A DNA stretch of 33,249 bases, taken from Russula earlei (taxonomy: Eukaryota > Basidiomycota > Agaricomycetes > Russulales > Russulaceae). Shown piece after piece: positions 9,709 through 20,880 of the stretch. The position numbers and the translations under genes were made by a program. The DNA is taken from positions 1 through 33,249 of the forward strand of contig JAGFNK010000570.1 of the NCBI GenBank assembly GCA_025769875.1. Reading direction: 5' to 3'. The stretch's first letter is position 1, and each line of letters opens with the position of its first letter. The notes beneath the pieces were generated by a model. That model had not been told where the DNA came from and did no database searches. It saw only the letters and a list, made by a program, of their open reading frames with translations.

Positions 9709-12700
9709 ATAGCGGATGTCTCACCTCGTGTGTACCCAGTCCGTCTACATGAGCTCGATGACGACATTTTATTCTTTCAAAATCAGTTGTTGGCCTTACA
9801 CAAATCTCATCCTCGGCGCGCTCTTTGTATTCAACGCCTGGCAATGGCACGACGGGAGCGTTATCAATTGTCAAAACAACAAGACGACCTTGAACAGGCA
9901 ATGGTCCATTGCACAGAGTTGGTCTTCCTCCCGCTTCCCTGGCATCATGGGTGTCCCCTGACAGTCTTTGGGATATTCTATTTCATTACGTCCGCTCTTT
10001 CTTTTCGTCCTCTTGAGTCAAAGCGACCCGAAGATGTCAAGTGGCGCATCAGGTCCCTCCGTTATCTTTACAAGCAACCGCTCGCAGCGTTCAATATCCC
10101 ACCCAGTCATGTCAGCGCAATCCTTGTACTCCAGCTAGCACACCGAATGAAGCTGGAGTCCAGAGATGAGGTGCAGGATATTGAGGAGGTGGCCATCCTC
10201 TGCCATCGAGCTTCTCAACTCTGAAATGCCACGATCCTTGCTAATTATCCCCGTTATGGGCTTGGATATCGCTGCTACTGCTTACTTTGTAAGATGGAGG
10301 GAGCCAGGGAGGGAACGGACAGAACCTTCGGAGAAACTCATCGAATGCCTCCGGGAGGCAAACAGATGCCTACCAGATGTACATCAGGTATGCATTGTCC
10401 TCGCCGAGGCTCTCCTTTATCGCTTCGAATGGACTATGTCGAATGACGATTACGAAGAGGGAACAACCATTCTTCACCAACTTATTGCTTTCCATGATCC
10501 AGGAAATAGTCCCAGGTGCATTCCAGGAAATCGCTTTGATGTTGACTGTCGCGTTTGCGAAGTTCCAGGCAGATCGTGGGAAGCCAGAATATGTAGAGAA
10601 GGAGATTCACCGCTTTCGTACCTTGCTTTCGGGTACTTCCCATAATAATCCCGCTCGTCCTGTGATCATCGAACAGCTCGCTCAACTTCTCGACCTGCGT
10701 AGCAATGACTTTGGCGTCACAGAGGACCTTCAAGACGGGCGTTCTGATGATTCGGAGCCTCAGAACATCCCCCCATTCCGAGATTTGAGTGACGCTCTCC
10801 GTCGGTCAAGCGATGGCGAATCCACCCCGATAGAGTTGGAGGATCAATATTTCGATGCGCTTTCATTGCGTCTTGTCACCGACATAGCGGATCTTGAAGA
10901 TGCCATCATGTATGCTCGACTTTTGCTCGCTTCTTGTCACCCTGGTAGTAGAAACGCAGCCCTTGTCAGCGCGTTTCTAGGAATGGCCCTTATCAAGGCC
11001 TTTTCATGGACTAATAGTATCAAATACCTCAACGAGGCAATTTCTTTCCTTCGGGATGTTCGATCCTCCCCTGCTCAACTGGGGCACTTTTCGGACTGTT
11101 GAAGACCTTATCTCACTTCTGCGTGCCCGCTTCAATCTGCTGCGGTACAAGAAGGACTTGGATGAAGTCATGCAACTATACCCCATTGCGATCAACAATG
11201 AACATGCGAAGACACCAGATCGATTCCGGATTTCGTGTCGGCTGGGCAGAGGATGCGCGCAGGTTTGAACAGCCCTGCACCTTAACTGCATATGACTGTG
11301 CCATCTCGTTGATGCAAGACGCTCTGGCATTCGCACCGAACACTTGATACACAGCATTTCCAACTTGTTTCCATGCGTAATCGTTACGAAGTACTGCCGT
11401 TGAACTTTACGTCATATCTCATCCACTACAGGTCGACTTCATCGAGCCGTCGAGACTTCTTCGAACAAGGAAGGGCCCTAATTTGGTCCGAGATGCGCGG
11501 CCTTCGAACCTCAGTTGATCAACTTCGTGCAGCAGACTCGCAGTCTAGCGGATAAACTCGTGGCCGTCAATGGAGAGCCTGGAGATGCTGTTGTTGACCA
11601 GCGATGCTGATGGTGGAGATGATGGCCTGGGAGGAATGGATCGAATTGGTCCTCTCCTGGTGAAGCAACGGAAACTTTTGGATGATCGTGACAATCTCTT
11701 GTCCCAGGTCCGATCCCTGTCAGGATTTGAGTCTTTCCTAAAGACCCCTTCCTTCAAAACTCTCACTTCAGCTGCGTCGCAAGGGCCTGTTATCATCATC
11801 AACCATTCCCAGTGGCGTTCCGACATCATCATCCTTCTCCATAATTCCTCACATTGCCTTATCAATACCGCCGATGATTTCTACGATCGAGCAATAAAGC
11901 TTCGAGATCGGCTCACAACGTCCCGAATCGAGCATGGTCTCGACTCAAAGCGATACGAACGTGATCTACGCTCCGTACTTGGCGGCCTTTATGATCTTGT
12001 TGGCCGGTCAGTCATCGAAATGCTCCGGTACCGGAATGTACCTGAACAATCGAGAGTTTGGTGGTGTCCAACATCTGTGTTCTGTTCGCTCCCCCTGCAC
12101 GCGATGGGTCCAATTCCATCAGGAGATGGTATCAAGCGACATTTCTTTGACTTATATATCCCCTCATATACCCCCACACTATCTGCGCTCATCGAATCCC
12201 GAAAACCTGGTGAACAAACGTTCAAAAAGCCTTCGATCCTTCTTGTGGCACAACCTGATCAATCTCTACTCTCCGCGTTCTCGGAGACCTCGGTAATAAA
12301 GCGACTCGATACCGAGGTTACGACACTTATATCAAACAAGGCCTCACCTTCGGCTGTGTTGAAGAGACTCCGAGACCATCGATTTTCGCATTTTGCGTGT
12401 CATGGAAATCTAGAAGATGGGAAGCCATTCGACGCTTCGTTCCAGCTTCATGATGGCAAACGTCTTACACTACTTGACATTATTCGATCCCGACTTCCTA
12501 CTGCCGAGTTTGCATTTCTCTCGGCTTGCCATACCGCAGAGATGACAAAGGGCAGTATTGCGGATGAGGCCCTGCACCTTACGGCGGCGATGCAATACTG
12601 TGGCTTCCGAAGTGTAGTTGGGACAATGTGGGGGATGGCTGATGTTGATGGACCAGGTCTGGTCAAGGACTTCTACGAATCGATATTCTCGAGCAAACAA

Positions 12701-12820
12701 ATTGGGACGCCGTACTACGAAAGGTCCGCCAAGGCACTCCGCGATGCAGTGCGGCGCCTAAGAAAGACGAAAGGACTTCCGGTAGAGCGATGGGTGAACT
12801 TTGTCCATTACGGTGCATGA
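9709..12820 (+). pseudogene. TPR/CHAT-domain protein (caspase-like), frame-broken N-terminal half
   Basis: CHAT domains are caspase-like cysteine peptidases; in fungi they usually follow TPR-like helical repeats and are often presumed to act in signalling or cell death. The last part (11570-12820) is one open frame. It carries the domain with His in HFACHGN, Cys in FLSACHTAEM, and the typical ends GFRSVVGTMWGMAD and ERWVNFVHYGA. Upstream, helical-repeat segments (DLEQAMVHCTELVFLP, QDIEEVAILC, EKLIECLREANRCLPD, GRALIWSEMRGLRTS) lie in three frames. The frame changes near 10207, 10511, 11090, 11242, 11339, 11427, 11458, 11544 and 11578. Each is repaired by removing one base, or two at 11458. 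Between these points I see no stop codon that interrupts the protein. The true start is unclear; an upstream exon is possible. It may be a young pseudogene or an uncorrected multi-copy gene. Confidence 0.75.
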
Positions 12821-13331
12821 TGATAGCTGTCTGTTAGTGGATCAAGTTTCCCTTGGTGAAGTATTGACGTTGATCGCAAACACAGGAGAATTGGGTCCCG
12901 CGCCGCATAAATGTCGTAGACGGGGGTAAGTTCAGCGATTGATTGGGCAAGGCTCAAAACAGTCAAGCGACGTCCCTGGGAAGACGTTCGAGGCATGTGA
13001 TGGAGCAGTAGCTCGGTTTTAGCGTCACGAGAGCGTCAGCATGTTGGGAAAATCTCACGATGGCTTGTGAGATAATACACTCTAGTGTGAGTTGTTTGCG
13101 AGCCGTGAGAGACAGTTGTCATCTCGTTTATATCTGAGACCTGCGTTTGTCAAAATTGGTGATCGATGTAACTCACTTGCGATACACTGCAATCTGATTT
13201 TGAGAGTATGAGTCCTACATGTCCACTACCTCCGACAGTGCTCTGACAACATACAGCTTTTCATTCTTAGTCCATCTCCAATGGTTGCCAGTGCATCTCA
13301 CCCTTCCATGCCTCCCTCCCTCTGTGTCCAA
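12821..13331. other. Spacer between CHAT gene and hAT relic
   Basis: No gene or repeat was recognised. Short open frames only. Confidence 0.4.
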
Positions 13332-13445
13332 TAGTGCTGTGCTTGGCCCGGCCTCAGGCTGTGAGCCGGGCCAGGCCGAGCCGAAATAGGCCGGGCCTAT
13401 GATTTGAAAAGCCGGAGCCGGGCCGTCCAAGCCCCGGCTTGGATC
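13332..13445. repeat. 5' end of hAT element: TIR and GGCCCGGCC subterminal repeats
   Basis: The sequence begins TAGTGCTGTGCTTGGCCC and then carries GGCCCGGCC, GCCGGGCCAGGCC, GGCCGGGCC and GCCGGGCCG in both orientations over about 110 bp. TAGTG termini and dense subterminal GC repeats are typical of basidiomycete hAT elements and would be transposase-binding sites. A transposase-like frame begins 240 bp downstream on the plus strand, which supports the reading. The other end is lost under the inserted Ty3 element. Confidence 0.5.
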
Positions 13446-13684
13446 ATTTGAGGTAATCATCAAACTTTAATTTATCAACAACTTTCCATGGACACACCAT
13501 TGTTCCCTGTCATTTTTCATTGTTGCATCTACATCATTTTTCATTGTCATATCTGTGCCTCCCTCTCAACCTTCCTTTTTGCTCAAGTGCATGTACAAGG
13601 TAAGCCTTGGGTGGTCTATATTTCAATGTGCCCAATGCTCATTTTTGCGTTGTCAACTTGTGCTCCTCCCCTTCTGCATCCACA

Positions 13685-15890
13685 ATGACCACTCCTGAAA
13701 CAGTCAAACAGCTTGTCAAGGATATCAGTGCTCTCTCTAGCACTTTGTCAGATGCTGTACCCAGAGGATCCAAAGATGATAACATATGGTCTGTTATGAA
13801 TACAAATGAAGGTGATAGTCTGCCACATGTAATGTTCAACCACTGGTTTGATGCATTGTTTGGGGAGGATTGTTGTGATCCTGGTGGCCACCTTCACCAT
13901 ATTCACCAGGGCAAACTTGGAATGGGTATCATCATATCCTACCTTTCAAAAATCAACTGGGCAAACAATTTTTCCTTGGACCTTGTGGAGCTCAAGTTGC
14001 AACATCTTGTAGATGAGTTGAAGCATCTCCAGTGAGTACTCAAATGATTGTTAGTCATTTGTATTGTTAGACATGTGGATGTACCTCACCCAGTACAGAC
14101 TGTTAATCCCACCACAAAGCTCAAGGACACTGCCAAAACTGAGGCCCCTCAGCTTTCCTTCCAGCACAAAGCTGTTCAGGCATTTCACTCATGACAAGCC
14201 AACAAGAATGACCCTCCTCCTGCATCTTCAACACTGGATGCTAATCCACATGCACTGTCCTCAGTCAGCATGGGGTTGTCTCCCCAAAACAAGCATAGCA
14301 ACTTGTCCATCAATGACAGTGACAGTGAAGATGAAATTGTTGACCAGCCAGTTCCATGTATGTCTTTTTTGCCTCCAATAAGTACTTTCTAATCCACAAG
14401 TGCATCCTTTACAGCCAAAAAGAAGTGTGCAATTGCAACTACATCACAGGCAAAGAAGAAAAGTGCAACACTGGGCAATCCACAAGTGACTGATGCCAAT
14501 GGCCTCCTCATCAATGTTGATGTTCAGTTTGTTAATGACAATCCATCTACACATGAAGATAAGCAACAAGATGTTGATCACTTCTTTCATCCCGCTGTTG
14601 ACAAAGATGTGAATGGGAAGGCAAAAAAGGCATACAAACTTTGCCCATGAGTTCTTGCTTTGAAATTCTGTCATGTATATTGATGTGAGATGTACAGGGC
14701 CAACAAGAGCCTTGTCAACAAAGTCATGACATTATGATGCCATCTTGAAGCAAGTCATGCAGTACATGGTTTCTGCAAGTTTTCTTTGATTTCTGAAACT
14801 TCTTCTGTTCAGGGAAAATATCACAACTGGGCACAGGGTGCCAACTTTGAGTCTAAGCTTCCTGGGGATGTCAAAAAGTGGAAGGCAGCTGTGGAAGAGG
14901 CTACACACACACTGGATCATGACCTTAGAGAGAAGAAGCTTTTCATCCCTTACTCTGACAAGCTGTTCCTGTTATGAACCAAGGCCAGATCCTGGCCATA
15001 GATTGTCCTATTTCACTCAAGAGAGACCTCTCTCACTTTGCATTGCCAACTCCCTTCCATTTTCTGGGCTATCCCTTCTGCGGTACAGGATATCGCTATT
15101 GCAAAGGCACTATAAACACGACCAGGCACCCGTTTCTTAATCAGGTAATCATTGTGTGGCAGCCACATGGTCATCCAGCCACCAAGAACCCGAAACAGTG
15201 GCACAAACTCTTAGAGACATCATAATGATGTCATCACTCCACAATGATCAGTAATGTGCTCAGTAAGCCTGAAACTTGACACAAGCAAGTTTATGCCTCT
15301 GTAGTCCTATTGGATGGTACCAAAGAGTCTAGAATAGTCCCAGTTCTTTGTAATCGACCCTGTACACTGTATATAAGCCCCAATGAAGCATGGCAGTCGT
15401 TAGACTGTCCATTTGTGATACTCTCATCTTCCTGGGTACTCCCCCATGATGGCTCAGTTTAAAGACTCCTCTCATCTCCAAGGTACTCTTCAATGACCAC
15501 CTTGTCTAAAGCCCCTTGCTGCACTGGCCTCCACACTTCGCCTCTGCCTCCTGCAACACATACCAGTCCCCATCTGGTATATTCTAGTCATTTGGCTCGT
15601 CCTCTTGCTCAACGCTGCCTTCGCTGCGTACCATCTGTTCCGACCCTTGCCCACCTGCTCCTGAGTCCTCAAAGGATCAGCAGTATGTGTCTTGACAGTT
15701 CCATCAAGCAGCAATAGAGTGACTCATGGCAACAGATCAGGTAAGGAATTTTTTTTTACAACTCATTCTCTCATTTCATTGTTTCCCTTCCTAGCTGATT
15801 GCTAAGATTTGCTGATCTTAAATGCTACTTAAGCGATAGAGTTGCTTGATATAGTTCAAGCACTAAACTTCAATGCCTTTGATGTTATCT
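13685..15890 (+). pseudogene. hAT transposase N-terminal relic
   Basis: Exon 1 (13685 to about 14034) encodes MTTPETVKQLVKDISALSS and further. An intron with GTGAGT follows, then a Ser/Asp-rich linker (NDSDSEDEIVDQPVP), another intron, a Lys-rich stretch and VDHFFHPAVDKDVNGKAKKAYKLC, which resembles the BED-finger region of mushroom hAT transposases. Further on come GANFESKLPGDVKKWKAA and REKKLFIPYSDKLF. The last is cut by solo LTR 1 and continues after it as HQAAIE-stop-LMATDQ. In-frame TGA stops lie at 14192-14194 and 15720-15722, and the BED region is also frame-shifted. The catalytic DDE part and dimerisation region are missing, because the Ty3 LTR starts at 15901. It cannot make a transposase. 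Confidence 0.65.
14970..15697 (+). mobile_element. Solo LTR 1 (728 bp), TSD GTTCC
   Basis: The LTR runs TGTTATGAACC...TGTCTTGACA and is flanked by GTTCC at 14965-14969 and 15698-15702. No internal retroelement sequence lies beside it, so it is a solo LTR left by LTR-LTR recombination. A TATATAAG box lies near 15370. It sits inside the hAT transposase frame, which rejoins in frame when the LTR and one GTTCC are removed. It is about 90 bp shorter than copies 2 and 3 because it lacks a CCACAATGACxTCAT-type segment near 15220. Confidence 0.93.
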
Positions 15891-15900
15891 CAGGTAAGAG

Positions 15901-16313
15901 TGTATGAAGGAGATGAGAGGGTCCTCTTATCGCTTCTGAGTAGTAGTTTCTTTGATAGAGAGAGAATTGAATAACAATTCAGAGAGTAAGTCAAGCATAA
16001 GGCTTCAACTTTGATACACCAGAGTATTTATACCATATCTCAACAATGGCTGATCTGATTTATATGAAACTTGGGAAGCATATAGCTGAGACCCTCTACT
16101 ATCCAAAAAGAGGGACTTCAAACAAAAGGTATCAATAATGACTCACATGTGAGTCATCCTATCCTAATATCTGTCATCAATCCAGTAACAATCACTAAGC
16201 ATCAGTCATCACATTAGTAAGCAATCAGTAATCATGAATCAGCTAATCACTCAGCAAGAAAGTAAGCAAGCATGAGTAAGCAGTCAGTCCAGAGCACAAG
16301 TCGATTCCTAACA
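15901..16313 (-). mobile_element. 3' LTR of minus-strand Ty3 relic (413 bp)
   Basis: On the minus strand this reads TGTTAGGAATCG...CTTCATACA, with TG and CA ends. It starts immediately after a G-rich tract that follows the element's last reading frame, as expected for a 3' LTR. A TATAAATA box on the minus strand lies near 16025-16033. The matching 5' LTR is absent, because the element is cut off at its other end. The exact right boundary follows from the TG/CA rule and the end of hAT homology, so it is an inference. Confidence 0.55.
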
Positions 16314-16325
16314 CCATACCCCCTC
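16314..16325 (-). other. Polypurine tract of the minus-strand Ty3 relic
   Basis: The minus strand reads CTTGAGGGGGTATGG directly before the LTR start. A purine run ending at the 3' LTR is the plus-strand primer in LTR retrotransposons. The tract is short but correctly placed. Confidence 0.45.
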
Positions 16326-16710
16326 AAGGTTAGGTCTGGCACGACCTAGTCACTCACTCCATGATATCCTTCAACCCACTCACCTTCCCATCCTTCAGTC
16401 AACTCTTGTGCTTTGGACTTGAGAATACAATCAATATCTTGAGGTTGTCTTGGTATAAAATCAGGAGGGGTGTATAACTCTGCCAAATAGTGATGTTGTC
16501 TGTGTTCTTGCTTGGTAGTAATGCATGGGTCAACTTGAGGGTTGCTAGCTCTAGGCATTCGATGTGAGGTGGAAGCTAGGCACACTGAATTGGGAGCTTC
16601 ACGAGCAGGAATTCCACCCCCTTGTCTGGCAGTTTGAGGAGCATTTGACCCTCTCCTAGTCCTAGTACTTTGATGCAATGGTTGATTGTTTCCTCCTCTG
16701 CCTCATCTCC

Positions 16711-17528
16711 TGTTATGAACCAAGGCCAGATCCTGGCCATATATTGTCCTATTTCACTCAAAGAGAGACCTCTCTCACTTTGCATTGTCAACACACTTCT
16801 GTTTCTTGGGCTACTCCTCCTGCGGTGCAAGATATTGCTATTGCAAAGGCACTATGACACGACTAGGCACCCATTTCTTAATTGGGTAATCATTGTGTGG
16901 CAGCCACATGGCCACTCAGCCACCAGGGACCTGAAACAGCGGCATGAACTCCTACAACTTGTTGCATAAATCATTTAGCTCCAATGACATCATGGCTGAC
17001 TGAGTGACTCCACAATGACCTCATGGGCTCACTAAGTGCTCCACAGTGACATCATAAAGATGTCATTGCTCCACAATGATCAGTAATATGCTTAGTAAGC
17101 CTGAAACCTGACACAAGCAAGTTTATGCCCCTGTAGTCCTATTGGATGGTACCAAGGAGTCTAGAATAGTTCCAGTTCTTTGTAATCAACCCTGTACACA
17201 CTATATAAGCCCCAATGTAGCATGGCAGTTGTCAGACTGTCCATTTGTGATACTCTCATCCTCCTGGGTACTCCCCTGTGACTGCTCAGTTTAAAGCTTC
17301 CCTTGTCCTCAAGGTACTCTTCAACGACCGCCTTGTCTAAAGCCTCTTCGCTGCACTGGCCTCCAACCTTCACCTCTGCCTCCAGCAACACTTACCAGTC
17401 CCCTTCTGGTACCTTCTAGTCATTTGGCTCGTCCTCTTGTTCAATGCTGTCTACGCCACATACCATCTGTTCCAACCCTTGCCCACCTGCTCCTGAGTCC
17501 TTAGTGATCAGCAGTATGTGTCTTAACA
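16711..17528 (+). mobile_element. Solo LTR 2 (818 bp), TSD TCTCC
   Basis: Same family and orientation as copies 1 and 3. It runs TGTTATGAACC...GTGTCTTAACA with TCTCC at 16706-16710 and 17529-17533. A CTATATAAGCCCC box lies near 17200. It interrupts the last part of the Ty3 extra frame. Its final bases read TTAACA where the others read TTGACA. Confidence 0.94.
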
Positions 17529-17961
17529 TCTCCCTCATGTAGTGAGTGGAGGTTCTGACCCCACTCTAGCCTCGGCTGGTGTAGCATGATGTGAGGTTAC
17601 TGGGGTAGGACTTAGAGAAGGAAGAGGAGTGTTGAGATTGATAGTGCCATTGTCCAGAACAGTTGTGACCAATTTTTCTGTGGCTGAAGTTTCTTCTCTA
17701 GTGCTGGTCAAACTGCTCTTGAGGTGTTCCACTGCAGTGGTTGCAGCTCAAGCATTAGCAACTGCATCATGTAAGACCTTGACAGTGCCCCATAAGTGTC
17801 TGCATAGAGTCCTCTCTTCTGGAAAAAGAGGTTGCAAAAGACTGCACCTTTCAGTAGGTTGATAGAATCAATGATTCCCTGGCACTATGCAATGTTGGCA
17901 TGAGATGCAGGCATAATGAGGTGTTTTGCAGTGTCAATCACAGTGTCCTTTCCAGCCACAC

Positions 17962-18789
17962 TGTTATGAACCAAGGCCAGATCCTGGCCATATATTGTCC
18001 TGTTTCACTCAAAGAGAAACCTCTCTCACTTTGCATCATCAACACACTTCCAATTCTAAGGCTACTCCTCCTGTGGTGCAAGATATCGCTATTGCAAAGG
18101 CACTATAACACAACCAGGCACCCATTTCCTAATCGGGTAATCATTGCGTGGCAGCCACATGGCCACTCAGCCACCAGGAACCTGAAACAGCAGCATGGAC
18201 TCCTATAACTCATTGCATAACCCATATGACATCATTTAGCTCCAATGACATCATGGCTGACTGAGCAACTCCACAATGACTTCATGGGCTCACTAAGCGC
18301 TCCACAGTGACATCATAAAGATGTCATCACTCTACAATGATCAGTAATACACTCAGTAAGCCTGAAACCTGACACAAGCAAGTTTATGCCCCTGTAGTCT
18401 TATTGGATGGTACTGAGGAGTCTAGAATAGTTCCAGTCCTTTGTAAGCGACCCTGTACACAGTATATAAGCCCCAATGTAGCATGGCAGTTGTCAGACTG
18501 TCCATTTGTGATACTCTCATCTTCCTGGGTACTCCCCTGTGACCGCTCAGTTTAAAGCCTTCCTCGTCTTCAGGGTACTATTCAACAACTGCCTTGTTTA
18601 AAGCCTCTTTGCCGCACTGGCCTCTGCTCTTTGCCTCTGCCTCCTGCAACATGTACCAGTCCCCATCTGGTACATTCTAGTCATTTGGCTCGTCCTCCTG
18701 TTCAACGCCGCCTACGCCATGTACCACCTGTTCCAACCCTTGCCCACCTGCTCCTGAGTCCTTAGTGATCAGCAGTATGTGTCTTGACA
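17962..18789 (+). mobile_element. Solo LTR 3 (828 bp), TSD CACAC
   Basis: Runs TGTTATGAACC...GTGTCTTGACA with CACAC at 17957-17961 and 18790-18794. A TATATAAGCCCC box lies near 18465. It is inserted in the codons of a zinc knuckle of the Ty3 extra frame. Removing it with one TSD copy restores the motif, which confirms both ends. Confidence 0.94.
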
Positions 18790-19333
18790 CACACCATCTG
18801 CACTTGTTCTCATACATGGGTTGCCACCATTTAGCCATTGCTGCATTGTAAGGGGGGGATGGAGGGTGAGAAAACTCTCCTCTCTCAACAACCTCCTCCT
18901 TGTGAGCTCCTGAAGACAGTCCTCCTTTTCTTCCCTCATTGTCCTGAGGATCTTCGCTGTGAGCCCCTCCTCTAATTCTTTCTGCAATGTGACAGGCAAT
19001 GATGAGCTGTACCTCAGGTAAGTGGAGCTCCTCTTGCCATACATTCATATCTTCCAAAATGCCTCTCAGGCCATCTGCTCTTGTGACAAGAGACCACATT
19101 TCTTGTGCATGAGGGATGAATTTGGCAGCTTGGAGATGAGAATACACTCCCTGGTAAATATCCTCTGCTCTAGCTCTATCAAGAGCCAATTGATCTCTTT
19201 CTCACTGAATAACTTTCTGCTGCTCGTTAAGTAATTGATTTCATTGAGCCAGGCCAGAGAGTTGCATGGAATGGTGGTTAATGTGCCATATTTCAGCTTG
19301 GACTCCAGCATCTGCCAATGTGTGTGTGACTGA

Positions 19334-20263
19334 CAGTGGTTGGGAAATCAACTTATGTGAATGACAAAATTGTAACATTTTGAATAACAAAATTTATTAT
19401 TTTGATACAGATTTGTAGGAAACAATTTGTGAAATTTCATTTTAGATTTGTTACAATAGATTCCTGTTATGAAATGATGAAATTAGTACATAGTATTGAC
19501 AAGATTTTAGAACATACATTATGTTACAAAAATTGTAAATTATTATTTTAAGATTTTGTGTGAAATGAGATTGTGAAAAAAATTTGAAACTGCAAAATTT
19601 AGGTTTATGCTGGGTGGAAAATACCCTTTTGTGACTGACAAAAGTGTAATGTTTTGAATAACAAAGTTAATGTTATGTTACAAATTTTCAGAGGAAAAAT
19701 CTTAAAATTTAGTTTATATTTTGTTATATAAAATTCTTGTTACAAAATGATGGAGTAATGGTATGACAAACTCCTTCTCTGTGCCATTGGAATGGTTTAC
19801 CTGCAAGCTTACAAACCTCCCTTGGCAACAATTTTCATAATTTTGTTTCATCATTTTGTCACAAGAATTTTATATAGCAAAATATAAACTAAATTTTAAG
19901 ATTTTTCCCCTGAGAATTTGTAACATAACATTGACTTTTGTCATTCAAAATGTTACACTTTTGTCAGTCACAAAAGGGTATTTTCCACCCAGCATAAACC
20001 CAAATTTTGCAGTTTCAATTTTTTCACAATTTTGTTTCACACAAAATCTCAAAATAATTTACAATTTTTGTAACATAATGTATGTTCTAAAACCTTGTCA
20101 ATATTATTTACTAATTTCATCATTTTGTAACAGGAATCTATTGTAACAAATCTAAAATGAAATTTCACAAATTGTTTCCTTCAAATTTGTATCAAAATAA
20201 TAAATTTTGTTATTCAAAATGTTACAGTTTTGCCATTCACATAAGTTGGTTTCCCAACCAGTG
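19334..20263. mobile_element. Foldback CACTA-like MITE, copy A (930 bp), TSD TGA
   Basis: The right end, read inward, starts CACTGGTTGGGAAACCAAC. The left end starts CAGTGGTTGGGAAATCAAC, one change from it. The two arms of about 400 bp are near-complete reverse complements around a loop at about 19750-19850, so the strand can fold on itself. TGTTACAAAAT-type motifs recur several times in each arm. The 3-bp duplication TGA lies at 19331-19333 and 20264-20266. CACT(A/G) ends with 3-bp TSDs fit the CACTA (EnSpm) superfamily. It carries no transposase; small open frames in the arms are side effects of the palindrome. Confidence 0.85.
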
Positions 20264-20880
20264 TGAGGTAAGAAGGGAATTAAACATGTGGAGAGAGAAA
20301 TCTGGGATGTCGGCTGCAAGAATGTCAGGGTATTCTTCTTCAACGTCTGCAGGGAGATTGAAGTAGATGTTGTAGTTAGGGTGCATGTGTAGGGGTTCTC
20401 GTAGACCAACTTGTCCTTCCCTTGGCACCCCCATATGAATGGTTCTTCCGCTCTGGGATTTCCACCCACACCCCATTGAATAATACTTGGCTGTGATGAG
20501 GATGAGTTCATGCCAGTTGTTTGGGATGGTAATCTGGACAAGGTGTAGGCTTGGATCATATTGCATCCACCCTTCTCCAGGATTATTGGGGTCCACATAG
20601 GTACTTGTTGAGGAAATGGATGTAATGGGAATAGGACTAGTTGATCCTTCCATTGTAGGTCCTGGTGGTACAACTGGTTTGAGGTATTTGAGGTCAGGGA
20701 GAGAGGGAGAAGGTGTTTGGATGTGATAGGAAGGTGACACTCGCTCATTGGTGGACATGTTACTTCTATTGCCAACAAGGTCAAGATAGATGGGGAGTAA
20801 CTGATCAATATGAGTGTGACTGAGCTGGAGACAGAGTTCTTTGATTGGAGAGGGAGATCCACTTGAGTCAGTTCCACTTT

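Larger units (their letters stand above)
16346..20880 (-). pseudogene. Post-chromodomain reading frame of Ty3 relic (zinc knuckle, coiled coil), in four pieces
   Basis: Reading on from the chromodomain on the minus strand, coding-like sequence continues over 20880-20264, 19333-18790, 17961-17529 and 16710-16346, split by a foldback element and solo LTRs 3 and 2. The first piece is a Ser/Pro-rich linker plus a folded-looking part (NPGEGWMQYDPSLH, PADVEEEYPDILAADIPDF). The second is helical and coiled-coil-like (QLLNEQQKVIQ, ERDQLALDRARAEDIYQGV). Deleting LTR 3 and one TSD rebuilds NKCRWCGWKGHCD-stop-HC, a CX2CX4HX4C zinc knuckle. The last piece ends WEGEWVEGYHGVSD-stop. The in-frame stops seen are TGA. 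Mushroom Ty3 elements often carry such an extra frame; its role is unknown to me. The total is roughly 650 codons. Confidence 0.55.

Noticed and set aside
10224..10226. Programmed +1 frameshift at the first CHAT break
   Set aside because: The family-like sequence changes frame before the stop (between VAILC and ELLNSE), not at a slippery stop codon, and nine such sites are too many.
19856..20146. 96-codon frame conserved between foldback copies A and C
   Set aside because: It starts TTG and exists because the two copies are alike; it lies in the palindromic arm and has no protein features.
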